NCBI GenBank assembly: GCA_947685225.1
Contig: CANTUV010000035.1
Location: forward strand, 40,424,001 to 40,488,000
Length of the DNA stretch: 64,000 nucleotides
Reading direction: 5' to 3'
Source of the DNA: Garcia nutans
Lineage: Eukaryota > Streptophyta > Magnoliopsida > Malpighiales > Euphorbiaceae
Under the pieces are notes generated by a model. That model was not told the DNA's origin. It ran no database searches and saw only the letters and a program-made list of their open reading frames with translations. The position numbers and the translations under genes were made by a program. Positions 12,393 through 23,503 of this stretch are shown here, in pieces (the first letter of the stretch is position 1; each line of letters starts with the position of its first letter).

Positions 12393-13713
12393 ACTCTCTT
12401 ATAGTTTATGCATGCTCACATTGAGGTCAATGTGAAATTTTAAGTGTGGGGTGCATTTTGTGTTTTGTGTTTTCATTTTTAATTGCATTTTGTGTTTTGT
12501 GTTTTTAATTTTAATTTATTTTTGTGTTAGTTTAGGTAATGTTTTTCATGTTTTCTTTGAATAAATGAATTTTGGAAAGTTTAATTGTTATAAATTGTTA
12601 ATAGATGACTTTTGAATTCTTGAAGCATGAATTTGAGAATTGAGTAGAATTGGTGCTTATTGTCAATTTTGTTGGTTTTTCCTTGCACAACCTTTAACCT
12701 AGTGAGAAATTGAGCCATCAACTTATTATTCTTTTTGTGTGTGGACATCTTTGATTGATAACTTGCTAGAACTTGCTTTGACATGCATTTTAAGATTACA
12801 TAAAAATTTCAATTAGGTATCAAGATGATTAAGGCAATTAGGTGAACCCACTTTGGCTTAAAAAGACCAACCCTACATTCAACCTTAGTTAGCCAAATTT
12901 GAGCTTATTTTATTTTCCCTTTATTTCTTTTTCACAACAACATTAGCTTGAACCTTGTTGTTTTAACTCTTACCCTTTCATTAGGTCAAGAGCATGTTAA
13001 GAGCGTTTACAATCGAGTGTTGTGTTGAATTAAGTGTGGGGTTAAATTTAGTAAGTTTAAGATTGCAAAGCAAAATAGAAAAAATATATATATATATAAA
13101 CAATGAAAAAAATCAAGTAAAAAAAAGGAAAAAAATTTAATGAGAATAATTATTATTCTTGTCGAAAGGGTTGGAATATGTTTGGAATAATCATTGCAAG
13201 ATGTAAGAAGTGAGTTCCCTTGAAAAGTTCTTTAATGTCAAGGGGTAGATAAGAGGAAGGTATTTTGGGATCGTTGGGTTATACATATGATTAGTTACTT
13301 CATTCTTGAAGTGATCTTGAACTTAATGATTAGGCTCACATTTCATAAATGTCATGCCTTTACCTTAACCCCATTACAACCCAATAAAAGACCTTTTGAT
13401 TGATGCTTGATTGTAATTAAGTGGTGGAGATTTGATAGATAAGTAAGCCTATGGCAATAATCTTTCATTTATTGTTATGAGTGTAAACACCACCTTGATC
13501 AAACACTTTCTAAGAGTTGGTGTGGGAGTGACAACATAGGTTATGCATGGAAAGCCACTAAATTGTATTGGTATCAATTTTGTTCGATTTGATATTGATT
13601 GCGGATTTAGGGATAGGGAAGTCTTGATGTATTTTTATAACTCTTGAACTTGACAAAATTTTTGTGTTTAGTTTGTTTTGATTTTAGCCTTGCTTGGGGA
13701 CAAACAAGGAATT
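12393..13713 (+). other. Non-coding 3' interior of element B
   Basis: AT-rich sequence with no credible gene, a TA microsatellite near 13085, and several 'taagtgtgggg' words (near 12441, 13031 and at the real PPT) that look like decoy polypurine tracts. Confidence 0.7.
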
Positions 13714-13723
13714 AAGTGTGGGG
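13714..13723 (+). other. Polypurine tract of B
   Basis: AAGTGTGGGG sits four bases before the 3' LTR start TGATGAG at 13728, in the same arrangement as in element A. Confidence 0.8.
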
Positions 13724-13727
13724 TATT

Positions 13728-15532
13728 TGATGAGATCATTTTATACCTATTTTTAGTATGAATTTCTATTTGTTTTTAGTAAATGTTTCATTTAATTTTT
13801 GTTTAAAGTTGGTTTTAAGTGTTTGTTTTAGGTTAAAGTGGAAAATATCCCTTGGATGGTCAAAATAATGAAGAAAGAGCATGAATCAAGCAAGACATGG
13901 CCAAGCCAAAGCAAGCTTAGCCGTCTCAATCAAAAGAAGTACAAGACAGTAACTGACATGCCCAAGAGACACGGCCAAGCCACTGCCCGTGTCTCACCCA
14001 AGAAGCAAAACCAAAGAAACTAAGCAAAGAATGAAAGAAAAGAAGCAGAAGCTGACACTGGCAAGTGACATGGCCAAGCTAGTGGTCGCGTCACATCACA
14101 CGGCCACAAGCTTAGCCGCTTCCCATCTTGAGCCAAAGAACAAGAACTGAGCAAAATGAAGAATAGAAGGTGACACACCCAAGTGACACGGCTAAGCCAC
14201 TGGCCGTGTCACATGACACGGCCAGGAGCTTGGCCATGTCACCCCATGAGACCAAAGAGAAAAGAAAGAAAGGAAGGAAGGCAGTGATGGACACGGCCAA
14301 CTAGCTTGGCCGTGTCCCAAGGAGAAATGAGAGACACGGCCAAGCCACTCATGGCTTGGCCGTGTCACCTATAAAAACCTTGATTCTTTTGCACGAATTG
14401 GGAGACAAGTGGGTGACAAGGACTTTGCCTTTTCCATTAATGAAGAGAAAAGCTTGCCTAATTGATGGAAAGAAAGATTAAACAAAGAGAAAGTGGGAGA
14501 CAATGGAGAGTGGTGTGAGTTGGAAGCATGGGCTTGAGCTTTGGAGAAAAATAAAATGAGAAGAGGAGGAAGAAGAGGGAGTTGAGTTCTTGGCAAAGGT
14601 TCTGCTGGAGGTTTTTGCAGGAGACAGAGAATAGAGCTAGAGAAGAGAGGTTTGAGAGGAGGAGGTTTGGGCATACACGTTGTGGGCAAGGAGGGAGTGA
14701 CACTTTCCTTGACTCTTCATCTTCATCCTCCATTTCTATCCTCTCCACCATCTCCATCTTCCATTGGCAAGCTCCTGGAGATTGAAGAAGCTACATTGAA
14801 AGGGGTTTTTCTAATGTCTCTCTTATTTCATTTTGTTGTTATTGTTGTTGTTGTTGTATTAAGAGTATTGAACATGAGCTAATTCATTCTCTATCTAGAT
14901 GTTGATGAACTCTAGCTTATTTTTATGGATTGAATTGATGGAGTTGTTTTATTCTTATGATGCTTAATGATTTATTTCCAATTGATAATATCATGCTTAT
15001 TGATTGGTTGGCATTTTCATATTATTGACTTCAGAAAGCTTGATATGAATTGAATACTCATAAGGGTTGAGGATTGATTGGAGTACTAGAGATAGACTTA
15101 CAAGATCCTTTGGTTTATAATTCCTTGTTCTTAACGCATGATCCATTTAATTGTGTTTGAGAAGAGATTTCATCACTCTACTTAGTGATTAGGGATTAAT
15201 TCACTCGAGAGAGGTTTTAGTCTAAGGTAGAGGAATGCCAATTCAACTCTATTATGTGGTGTAATTGTGGCTAGGGGGATTCAATATCTGAATATTATCA
15301 TTATCATCAATCCTTTTTACACAACACTCAATTTATCTTTACTTTCATTTAATTAAGTTAATTGTCTTTAACTACAAAACTTCACACAAAAATATTAATT
15401 TGCTAAACAATAGTTAAGATTTGCACTAGTAATTGGCCTTGTCCTCAGTGGAATAATAACTCACTCACTACTCTATTACTTGGGTGACACGTGCACTTAT
15501 GGTATTACTATAGCACTAGGCGCGATGCACCA
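13728..15532 (+). repeat. 3' LTR of element B
   Basis: The 1805-bp partner of 8964-10772 begins TGATGAG and ends GCACCA, followed by GATAG. It keeps the hairpin array (about 13955-14365) and TATA box (14370-14377). It differs from the 5' LTR by many substitutions and small indels. Confidence 0.93.
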
Positions 15533-15550
15533 GATAGCACAGATGCGCCA

Positions 15551-15905
15551 TCACAGGCAAAATGCCAAAACCCTTAGATGTAGTCTTTGTCCCACTCTAT
15601 CCTTAGTAACCTCCCAAATTTCAGCAATAAGTACACATAAGTTTACTTTATTGTCCCTCACTATGAGGGAAGCTTCAACATCACTCAAATTGAGCAACCT
15701 CTGAACAACATGAAAATAACCAGTATGATGCTCAGAAATTGCCAATTTAGACTCAGTGCTACAACCTAAAATAACACTAAATTCCTCAAAAGTGGGACAC
15801 ATCTCCTCCATCATAACCCCAAATCTAAACACATGATCCACATGATCCCAAAATTTCAAGCAAGCTTGAATAAAATCATTGCTAAGTTCACTCCTCTTAA
15901 GGTAA
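15551..15905 (-). pseudogene. DUF7745-like (plant-mobile-domain-like) gene fragment
   Basis: A minus-strand frame enters near 15905 and runs to the edge of element A at 15551. It contains ACLKFWDHVDHVFRFGVMME, then EMCPTFEEFSVILGC and EIWEVTKDRVGQRL. The pattern 'F-W-D...V-F-R-F...C-P-T-x-E-E-F' is typical of the plant DUF7745/plant-mobile-domain-like family, found in host genes and as extra genes in Tat-lineage elements. The missing continuation should lie on the other side of A, outside the window. It is a fragment and its upstream start is not recognisable. Confidence 0.6.
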
Positions 15906-16180
15906 TAACTAGTGCAATACCATATTTGAGAAGGTTAATTTTACCTAGTTTATCCAAATGGGTGGTTCAGAGATGCAAAGAATGATAAAAAAAAAGTTCC
16001 ATAGTAGCACAATCTGTTAGAAAAATTTATATGATAAACCTTAGAAAATCATGTGAAAAACTGCAAAAGTCAGAAAGAGCAGATTAGATATAGGTGGGAA
16101 GCCCTATCCAAATCCTATGCGGATAGGTAGCGCGTTGTGCAGTGTCCTTGCAGTGTGACGCCGTGTGGCGAGCAGTTAAA

Positions 16181-16218
<38 letters not shown>

Positions 16219-16599
16219 GTTATTTGAAGGTTAGTTGAAGTATTGGAGGAAGTATAGGTGTTGTATATACCTATTATATACATAGTATATACACATCAAA
16301 TATTTATTATATATGTTAGATACATATTATATTATTATATATACATGATGTATAATTAAGGTATACATAGAATGCACACTATATATATAAGTAAAAGAAT
16401 ACACATTACATATACATAATATATACATGATATATCCCTATTGTATATATGATGTATGCATAGAATACAAATTACATACACATTATATGCATGTAGATAA
16501 AAATATACATAATATATAAGTAAAATATATTAGACATGTACATATACATAAAATATACCACATATATATATCAAGTATATGTTGATGGTGGAAAAAGTG

Positions 16600-16660
<61 letters not shown>

Positions 16661-17182
16661 GAGAAGAGAGAAAAGTCAAAGAAGGAAATAAGTTGATTGG
16701 TTGGAATTATTTAAATTAATTAATTATTATGTATTTATGGATGGAAAAGTGATAAGTATGATAATAAATTAAAAAAAATAAGAAAGTCAAAAAGAGGAAA
16801 GAAATACTTGGTGAAAATAAAAGGAAAATAAATAAATAAATAATTATATTAATATATAAGGTTAGTAAATAAAGAAAGAAATGAAAAAAAAAATTGCCAT
16901 CTTCTTCTTCTTCCATGTCTAAAACATGAGTGAAGAGAAAAAGAAGGAGAGAGAGGATTTCTTCCAAGCACATCAAATTTCACCAAAATTTTTAAAGAAT
17001 CAAGTTGAATTTTAAAGAAAAATCAAGGAAACAAGTAAGTAAATGATGTTAGGATTATGTTTTGAATGTCTAGAGAGAGAAAGTTGATTAAAAATTGTTA
17101 AAATGAATAGAAATGATGTTAAAATGATGAGTATATGATGAAATATTGGTTGGTTGTTTGAAATGAGCTTAAATGATGAAAG
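15906..17182. other. AT-rich, microsatellite-rich DNA; possible chromoviral LTR start
   Basis: No gene is visible. It contains a TAA microsatellite (about 16180-16216), a long 'atatatacata' tract (16260-16580) and a second TAA run (16597-16660). From about 16660 to 17182 the layout resembles the first part of the D and G LTRs: 'agtcaaa' words, TTA-type repeats, a GA-rich leader and a GTAAGT donor at 17035-17040. K seems to have inserted into an LTR-like sequence here. I could not place its start. Confidence 0.45.
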
Positions 17183-17570
17183 TGTGATCGGGGATTTTTG
17201 CCCCCACTCCTGGTGGAATGGTTCTTGTGACTTCGGCACTGTTTAGGCTCGGGGCCTTAGAGAACACGGACCTAAGTCTGGAGAAAATGGAGCCGCCACC
17301 CGGACGGGCCGGGAAAAAGAAAGGAGTGGATGACTCGATTCCTAAGGAATCCCTAACCCTTAATGGGTTTGGAAAGTTGGGTACGTGTGGGGAAGGTGAG
17401 AAATAGCCCAGTACCCCCACAATGCCCGGTTCATTGGAACCGGCCTCCGTTACAGGTCTTAATACTATAAACTTCTTAAATATAACAACATTATCCATAT
17501 TACACACAATAATTAAAAGAAAGCATCAATATATTAAAATCAAAGCAAGGTCCAAGCAAAACAAATAAAT

Positions 17571-17732
17571 GGACACCCATCCGAAGATGGAAACATGTCC
17601 TTACATCACATGCCTAAATAGGACACCCACCGAAAGGTAGAAACACGTCCTTTACATAGGTTCTAAAATAGAAAAGCAAATTAAATTACATGATATTTAA
17701 CTAATGAGGTACCCACCAAGTGGAAACATACC
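17571..17732. repeat. Three hairpins with changing stems in K LTR
   Basis: Each unit has an outer stem (GGACA with TGTCC, or GGTA with TACC), an inner stem (CCATC with GATGG, CCACC with GGTRG, CCAC with GTGG), a small loop such as GAA or GAAA, and an AAACA-like one-sided bulge. The C1 copy keeps all three at 6135-6304. The outer and inner stems differ between units yet mostly stay paired. Confidence 0.7.
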
Positions 17733-18872
17733 TCTTACAACATTTGGAAATCTAAATAAATTGATAAAAGTAAATACTCATTCATCATACATAAATTATT
17801 CATCAAAGGTATTAAATATCAATAGAAAGTAAACATCCATGATAAATAAAATGAACCAAGCATTGAACTTAAATAAATTAAAGCATATAAAATAAATCAA
17901 AACATGCTCAAATATGGAATTAAATTAGGTAAATAAAAATCCAAATTATAGCTACTCTTTTCCATTTAGGATCCTTTATTTCATATGTTTAGGGTTTTGG
18001 ATTTTTGAATTTAAGCTACTGTGAATTTTTAAAGAATTAAAATATATTAAGGATTTTATGTTTTAAAAGGTTGATAAGACACTTTGATTAAACAAATTAA
18101 GGTTTGAATGGTGAAATCATGAAACTAGGGTTTTGGACAGTTTAAAATACTTTTGATTTGTGGTTTTAAATGATGATTTCAAGCTTACTGTGTAAAATTG
18201 AAATATTTGTGGTTTTATGGTTTTTAAAGTTTTAAAGGATTAAAGTTTAGAAAAAGTTAGGGTTTAAGGTTTTGAAGGGGTTAAAGTTTACTATTTTAGG
18301 TTTGGAAGTTCAATTTGGGTTTAGTATTTTTAAAATTAGGGTCTCGGTGATGCATGAAGCTTTTGGAATTTGAAAATCAATTTGATACTTTTATGAGGTT
18401 TTATGAAAGTAATTAAAGTTTTTATAAATAAAAAAGATGTTTTTTAAGCCTTTTTAAAAGAAACAGAATTTTAATTTAAGGTTTTGAAAAGAAACATGTT
18501 AAATTAGGGTTTTAAGCTTTTGATGAAACAAAAGTAGCAATTGTAAGTTTTTTTTGGAAAACAAAGCAACTAAATAGTATTTTTAACTTTAGAAAAACTA
18601 AATTAAAGGTTCTGGGATTTTTTTCCTTTGAGAAATTAAGCTACTGTAAACAAAAAGAATTTAGAATTCAAACCTTCTTTCGTGGGGTTGCACCAAAATT
18701 GCTTCTTGGATCAATCAAATAAAAAACAGTTGATACCTTTGATGAATTGCTGAATTGATTTTCGGCTCCCCAAAAATCATCTTGGTTCCACTACTTTCCT
18801 TCATGGATTCGGTTTCAAAATCTCCAATTTCGTCCTCCAATTTCTGATAACTTTTCCTCCCTTTTGTGTTGT

Positions 18873-18880
18873 TATTTATA
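18873..18880 (-). promoter_or_regulatory. TATA box, K LTR
   Basis: TATAAATA on minus, conserved with C1 (7405-7412). The transcript would run to lower coordinates through the hairpin part of the LTR. Confidence 0.55.
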
Positions 18881-19402
18881 GAGGGTTTTTTTATTGGTTT
18901 TTCCTAGTTACTCACGGCATACCATATTTAATAAGAAAAGGAAACCCAAACCTAATTGTATTAGGTTTCGGAAAATTTGCGTCGGAAAATTTCGCTAGCG
19001 AAAAAAACTACTGCAGAAAAATTGCGTTGGCAAAAAAATTTGCCGCAGGAAAAAGTGCACTGGCAAAAAAAATCTTCCACAGTTGGCTGCAGCAGTGGGC
19101 GGGGAATAGGCCTGTTGGCCATTTCGCCCGCAGGAAACTCCTGCGGGCGAAATGGCCCATAGCCAAGCCCGCTGGAATTTTCGGCGATGATTTTTTTGTC
19201 GTCGATTTTTCTGTCGCCGATTTTTATTTTTATTTTTTTATTTTTATTAGTTTATTTTTATTTTTTATTAATAAAAATTAGATAATAAAGCAAAAATTAT
19301 TTAATTAAGATAACAAAAATTATTTTGGACCAATTAAACTATATTAGACAACACAAATTATTTTGGACAAAACCGGACTGGGTTAAAAATTAAGAGTCTA
19401 CA

Positions 19403-19416
19403 GTTTGCCCCCTGCT
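19403..19416 (-). other. Polypurine tract of K
   Basis: On minus, AGCAGGGGGCAAAC directly precedes the LTR start TGTAGACTC. This identifies 17183-19402 as a 3' LTR, not a solo LTR, and places K's interior at higher coordinates. Confidence 0.7.
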
Positions 19417-19439
19417 TGAATGATCTGAAACTTTAGTGA

Positions 19440-20290
19440 AAGAAAGTGAAAAGCAACAAGACTTAATTTTTGAAATGGTGGAGGTTTTGGGTTCTGGACC
19501 CGATTCGAGTTCTAGATTAAGGATAATTCTAGGTTCTGGACCTAAGAAAAATTTGGGTTCTAGACTCGAGCTAAGTTCTGGACATAGAAACAAATTCTAG
19601 GTTCTGGACATAAGGAAAATTTGGGTTTTGGACCCAAGCTAAGTTCTAGACTTAGAAATAATTCTAGGTTCTGGACCAGAGCTAAGTTTTGGACTTAGAA
19701 ACAAACTCTAGGTTCTGGACCTAAGGAAAATTTGGGTTCTGGACCCGGTTCGAGTTCTGGACTCAAGGATAATTCTAGGTTCTGGACCTAAGGAAAATTT
19801 GGGTTTTGGACCCGAGCTAAGTTCTGTACTTAGAAATAATTCTAGGTTCTAGACCTAAGGAAAATTTGGGTTCTGGACCCGAGCTAAGTTCTGGACATAA
19901 AAACAAATTCTAGGTTCTGGACCTAAAGAAAATTTGGGTTCTGGACTCGGTTCGAGTTCTGGACTCAAGGATAATTCTAGGTTCTGGAGCTAAGGAAAAT
20001 TTGGGTTCTGGACCCAAGCTAAGTTCTGGATTTAGAAATAATTTTAGGTTTTGGACCTAAGGAAAAATTTGGATTCTGAACCCAAGCTAAGTTCTGAACT
20101 TAGAAATAATTCTAGATTCTGGACCTAAGGAAAATTTAAGTTCTGGGCCCGGTTCGAGTTCTGGACTCAAGGATAATTCTAGGTTATGGACCTAAGGAAG
20201 ATTTGGGTTCTGGATCCGGTTCGAGTTCTGTACTCAAGGATAATTTTAGGTTCTGGACCTAAGGAAAATTTGGGTTCTGGACCCGAGCTA
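19440..20290. repeat. Tandem repeat forming a ladder of TCTGG-loop hairpins
   Basis: About a dozen units of roughly 65-70 bp. Each is built from short cores with the loop TCTGG (variants TCTAG, TTTGG) and a self-complementary stem: TAGGT/ACCTA, GGGT/ACCC, GAGT/ACTC and CTAAGT/ACTTAG. Spacers are 'aaggaaaattt' and 'aaataat'. The array sits between K's PPT and its first antisense gene. Confidence 0.88.
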
Positions 20291-20394
20291 ATAATTTTTT
20301 ATTTCAAAAAGTTTGGCTAATTTTTATGCATATGTCTTCTTATTACCCCTGGGTGTAAAATTATTTATATACCCACAATTATTTGAATGATTAA

Positions 20395-20745
20395 AATGAA
20401 TAATTAAATTTACTGTTTATTTACTGTGCACTAACTATTCATATACTATTTACTATTTATAAATAGTAAATTAACTATTCATAAATAGTATCAAATAGTA
20501 TTTAATATTGGAAATAGTATTTTTACTATTCATCAATTGTAATACTATTTATGAATATAAAATATACTATTTATCAATAGTAACACTAGTAATAAATAGT
20601 AAAATTTACTATTTATTAATAGTGAAGTTACTATTTATGAATAGTAAAATATACTATTCATCAATAGTAAACTATTAATGAATAGTAAAATTTACTATTT
20701 TTACTATTTATAAATAGTAAAATTTACTATTCATGAATAGTTTTG
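20395..20745. repeat. AT-rich cluster of AATAGTA/TACTATT palindromes
   Basis: Repeated AATAGTA and TACTATT words alternate as inverted repeats with short loops such as TTATGA, for example near 20480-20500 and 20625-20740. No gene. It ends directly upstream of the promoter of the next gene. Confidence 0.85.
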
Positions 20746-20771
20746 AATTTTTTTTTTGCTTGTCGTTCCTC

Positions 20772-20779
20772 TATAAAAA
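20772..20779 (+). promoter_or_regulatory. TATA box of the antisense mobile-domain gene
   Basis: TATAAAAA, 95 bp before the ATG at 20874 and followed by a C/T-rich leader typical of plant promoters. It points to independent transcription of this gene, opposite to K. Confidence 0.6.
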
Positions 20780-20873
20780 GCCACCATTCCTTCATTTCAT
20801 TTCACAATTTCAATTTCAATTTCGTAATTCTCTCAAATTTCTTTTCAATTTTAGCATATATTTTTCAAAAATA

Positions 20874-23219
20874 ATGCATGCTTCGAGGTCAGGGATTTAT
20901 TCTAATGCCGAGTTATTGGAGTTTATTCAGCATCATGAAGATGAAAATTTAGATATACTGGCCGGGATGCCGCTCCATCGCAGTTCCAATCCAAAGAGCG
21001 AGGTAATTATTTTTTTTCTTTCTGTTTTGCGCTCTTTTCTTTCTTTTTTTGTGTTTTTTTTTTCATATATATTTTTATACTTTGTTGTTATTATTTGTTA
21101 TTGTGAAAAATAAATTAATTTAAGTTGATGGAATAATATGTACTTACTATTTTAGCATGATCATTGCGTTGTTCAGGCTGGATGGTGTATTTACAAAGCC
21201 CGATAATGGTATGATGTAGTGCCTTCTTAGGTAAGGCGGATTATCTGATATTGCGGCTTTGAGCAGTTCATCTTACAATTGCCATCCGAGGAATATCAGA
21301 TTGACCGGAGCGTAGTCCAGCCGCTTGTAGAGCGATGGCTGAATACAACCCACACTTTTCACTTCCCATTGGAGAGATGACAATTGGTCCGGTCGATTTT
21401 ACTGCCATTACCGGCCTTCGATATGATGGTGTTCTGGTTCCTCTGACCAATGATATTTTAACATTTGAAGAAATTCAGGAATTAATTGGTATGGAACCAT
21501 CATATAAAGGACCTTTTAAGATAAAAATCGAGCCAATTCGTAGTTATTGGATGAACTACGAAGGACGGGTTGGCAGAGTCATGGCCGAACAGTATGCTCG
21601 AGGATTTTTATTATATCTGCTCGGATCTACCATCTTATGCAGCACTGAATCCTCCATTCACTTGTCAGTGTTGAGTGCCCTTTCTTATCTCAGAATGGTA
21701 CCATCTTCTGGTTGGGGTGAAGCTAGTCTCGTGTGTCTTTATCATGGTCTTGATAACCTTTGCCGAAATAAGAAGTCTTTTGTCAGCTTGATGGCGGTTG
21801 TCGAGGTATTCTTTCTTCCACCAGTGTCATTTCTACTCTTTTCTTGCTTGAATGTGGTCTTTATTGTTATTGTAGGTATGGGCATATGAACATAACCTCG
21901 TGAGGGTACCCGGTATTTCCCGAGAGAGAGTCAGGTATCCGAAATTAAATTTCTAGTTGTCTGATCATGTGGACGTTCCCGGCTCTCATCACGTGCATAC
22001 TCACCGCTTTGTGTTGAGCTGCTTAACCTGGGACCAGGTAAGATAACATTAGTATGCTTTAAATTTATGTAAAAGCTTACTTACCTTATGTTATTTTGCA
22101 GGTGAATTTGGCCTAGTGGAGCCCAGAAGAGCGAGCAAACTGGTCTCCTTTGATGAGGGCTGCACTGTCTTTCCAACATTCTCGCCGAATTATTGCTGGC
22201 CCAGTGTCTAGTGGCTGGTTTCTCGGGGGACGGAGTTTATGAATGGTTTCTCGATCCAGAGCAGTGGAGTTTTCGATGCAAAACCTGGAATATACTTTAA
22301 ATATTACTTTAAATATTATGTCGATGCCGGAGGATGCATGGTGGTCGGCCCGGTATGGTTATGATGCCGAGTCATTTCTCCATTTACCGGGTCCATTTTA
22401 TGCCCATTTTATTCAAATAAGACTCTTGAACTTTGATGTATCTCTTGTCGGTGTGCGGAAGATTTCAGATGAAAATGAGGGTAGAGATGAGGAGGAACAT
22501 CACGGAGATGCAGGAGAGTCTGTTCCACATCTCGGGGCCAATACTTCTCAGGTAAAACTTTTACCACTTTTCCATTGCAACTGCTTCTTTCTCTTCTTTT
22601 TTTTTACTCTTTAATGATTGCTGCAGGCTATTGGCTCGTTTGATCATGAGGCTGGACCTTCTTTTACTGCCCCTTCGTTTGCTCATTCTAGCCCGCCAGA
22701 TATGCCATCTCATCCGCAAGGCATTGATATGAACTATCTGGTACGTTTCTTATTTCATAATAGTTTGTGCTACATGTATGCATGATTATGTATGCTCTTA
22801 CCTTTTTCCTTCTTGGCTCACAGCGGAGGCTCGAAGAACAAAATAAGAAACTTCAAGAAGAGTTAGCTGTAAGTCGTCAGCAGGCTTCTCATTTTGAGAG
22901 TTTATATCATCAATCCGAACAACATTTCCGAGACTTCCGATTTCAGGGAATGAGGGATCCTGATGCTTCTTCATCGAGAGGCCCCTAGACTGATGGCCAT
23001 GAGATCCTTTTGTCTGCTTCTAAAGAGGACCTTGACGGATCAGAACCTCAAGGTAATAGAGATTTTGGTGTTCCCACTTCGGGTGATCCCGGGATGAGTA
23101 ATTTGCCGGGTTTTGGTGCTCTCGCTTAGGGCAGACTCGGGATGAGTGATTTGCCTCCTCCTCCAACAGGCGACGATTTTTTCAAGTCTTTATTTGGTGA
23201 CCTATCACCACCCTCTTAG
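20874..23219 (+). pseudogene. Plant-mobile-domain-like gene, six exons, antisense in K
   Basis: Likely exons: 20874-21002, 21156-21805, 21876-22037, 22102-22551, 22627-22740 and 22824-23219, all with GT..AG borders. Exon 2 reads YCGFEQF, PLVERWLNTTHTFHF and GEMTIGPVDFTAITGL, typical of the plant mobile domain (PF10536-like; family includes the meristem protein MAIN). Exon 3 starts VWAYEHNLVRVPG. Exon 6 starts with a coiled coil (RRLEEQNKKLQEELAVSRQQ) and ends at TAG 23217. Damage: three stops early in exon 2, a one-base loss near 21373, stops in exons 3, 4 and 6 (22986, about 23128), and a frameshift near 22225. Many stops fit CAA/CAG/CGA changed by C-to-T. It was probably a captured gene of K. 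Confidence 0.75.
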
Positions 23220-23495
23220 TGATATGTAAATATTGTAGCAATTGTAAAACATTGTACAATAATAAAAAATATACAATTTTCCTCTTTACTGTAAACCTTC
23301 TTCTTTTTTTTTTTTACGTTAATGCACCACTTTTTTTTTTTTGTTACATTACACCATTAATTTACATCACTTCTTTTGTTAAACCAAATCCAACATGGTA
23401 AAGGAAATTCATTGCCACTTCTTTTCCTTATGCCCTATGGACTTATTCTTTCCCATCATCTTTTCCTTTTCACTTTTGGAAAAGGTTTGTTCTTC
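23220..23495. other. Short spacer between the two antisense genes
   Basis: T-rich DNA with the presumed 3' end of the first gene and promoter region of the second. No gene seen. Confidence 0.6.
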
Positions 23496-23503
23496 TATAT
23501 AAA
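23496..23503 (+). promoter_or_regulatory. TATA box of the antisense DUF7745-like gene
   Basis: TATATAAA, about 100 bp before the ATG at 23604, with a C/T-rich leader between. Confidence 0.55.

Larger units (their letters stand above)
8964..15532 (+). mobile_element. Element B: complete non-autonomous Athila-like element
   Basis: Two LTRs (8964-10772 and 13728-15532), a PBS, a PPT and identical 5-bp flanks GATAG (8959-8963 and 15533-15537) define a complete insertion of 6569 bp. The interior is only 2955 bp and codes a gag tail with a zinc knuckle, an acidic reading frame and a short RT relic. Protease, most of RT, RNase H and integrase are missing. It therefore must have moved with enzymes supplied by an autonomous Athila-like relative. 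The LTRs have diverged (a block near 9540-9590 of the 5' LTR is absent from the 3' LTR), so it is older than element D. Confidence 0.93.
1..15550 (+). mobile_element. Element A: Athila-lineage Ty3/gypsy retrotransposon, 3' portion
   Basis: The window opens inside the pol gene of a Ty3/gypsy element on the + strand. Order seen: RT, RNase H, integrase, a long untranslated 3' region, a purine-rich tract at 5408-5420 and a 3' LTR starting TGATAAATG at 5423. The LTR resumes after each of two insertions (C1 at 5746-7864, B at 8964-15532) and ends at 15550. Its last bases match the end of B's LTR (both end in G-C-[AG]-C-C-A), which is how I placed the end. Athila assignment rests on RT/integrase wording, the FMDD active site, the long 3' region and the 'gtgtgggg' PPT. 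The 5' half lies outside the window. Many stops and two catalytic Asp-to-Asn changes make it defective. Confidence 0.85.
5423..15550 (+). repeat. 3' LTR of element A, interrupted twice
   Basis: The LTR consists of three visible pieces: 5423-5745, 7865-8963 and 15538-15550, about 1.43 kb once the insertions are removed. The start follows the PPT directly. The last 13 bases sit beyond B's right target duplication. The middle piece includes GACAC-type repeats (7868-8035) and a TATTAAAT promoter-like word near 8051. Its terminal part (about 8880-8963) resembles the terminal part of B's LTR, so A and B are related families. The 5' LTR is outside the window. Confidence 0.75.
17183..19402 (-). repeat. 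3' LTR of element K
   Basis: This 2220-bp LTR reads TGTAGACTC at its minus-strand start (19402) and ends in CA at 17183. The PPT lies directly outside 19402. C1 at 5746-7864 is a second copy. It has three hairpins (17571-17600, 17621-17650, 17708-17732), a minus TATA box at 18873-18880, and a G/C-rich segment near 19000-19210 with repeated 'gaaaattcgc' words. Confidence 0.78.

Noticed and set aside
12393..13713. Hidden protease or integrase in B
   Set aside because: No D[ST]G, HHCC or D,D,E words in any frame; the interior is too short for them.
19440..20290. CRISPR-like array
   Set aside because: Repeats are continuous with variable stems, without unique spacers, in a plant retrotransposon.
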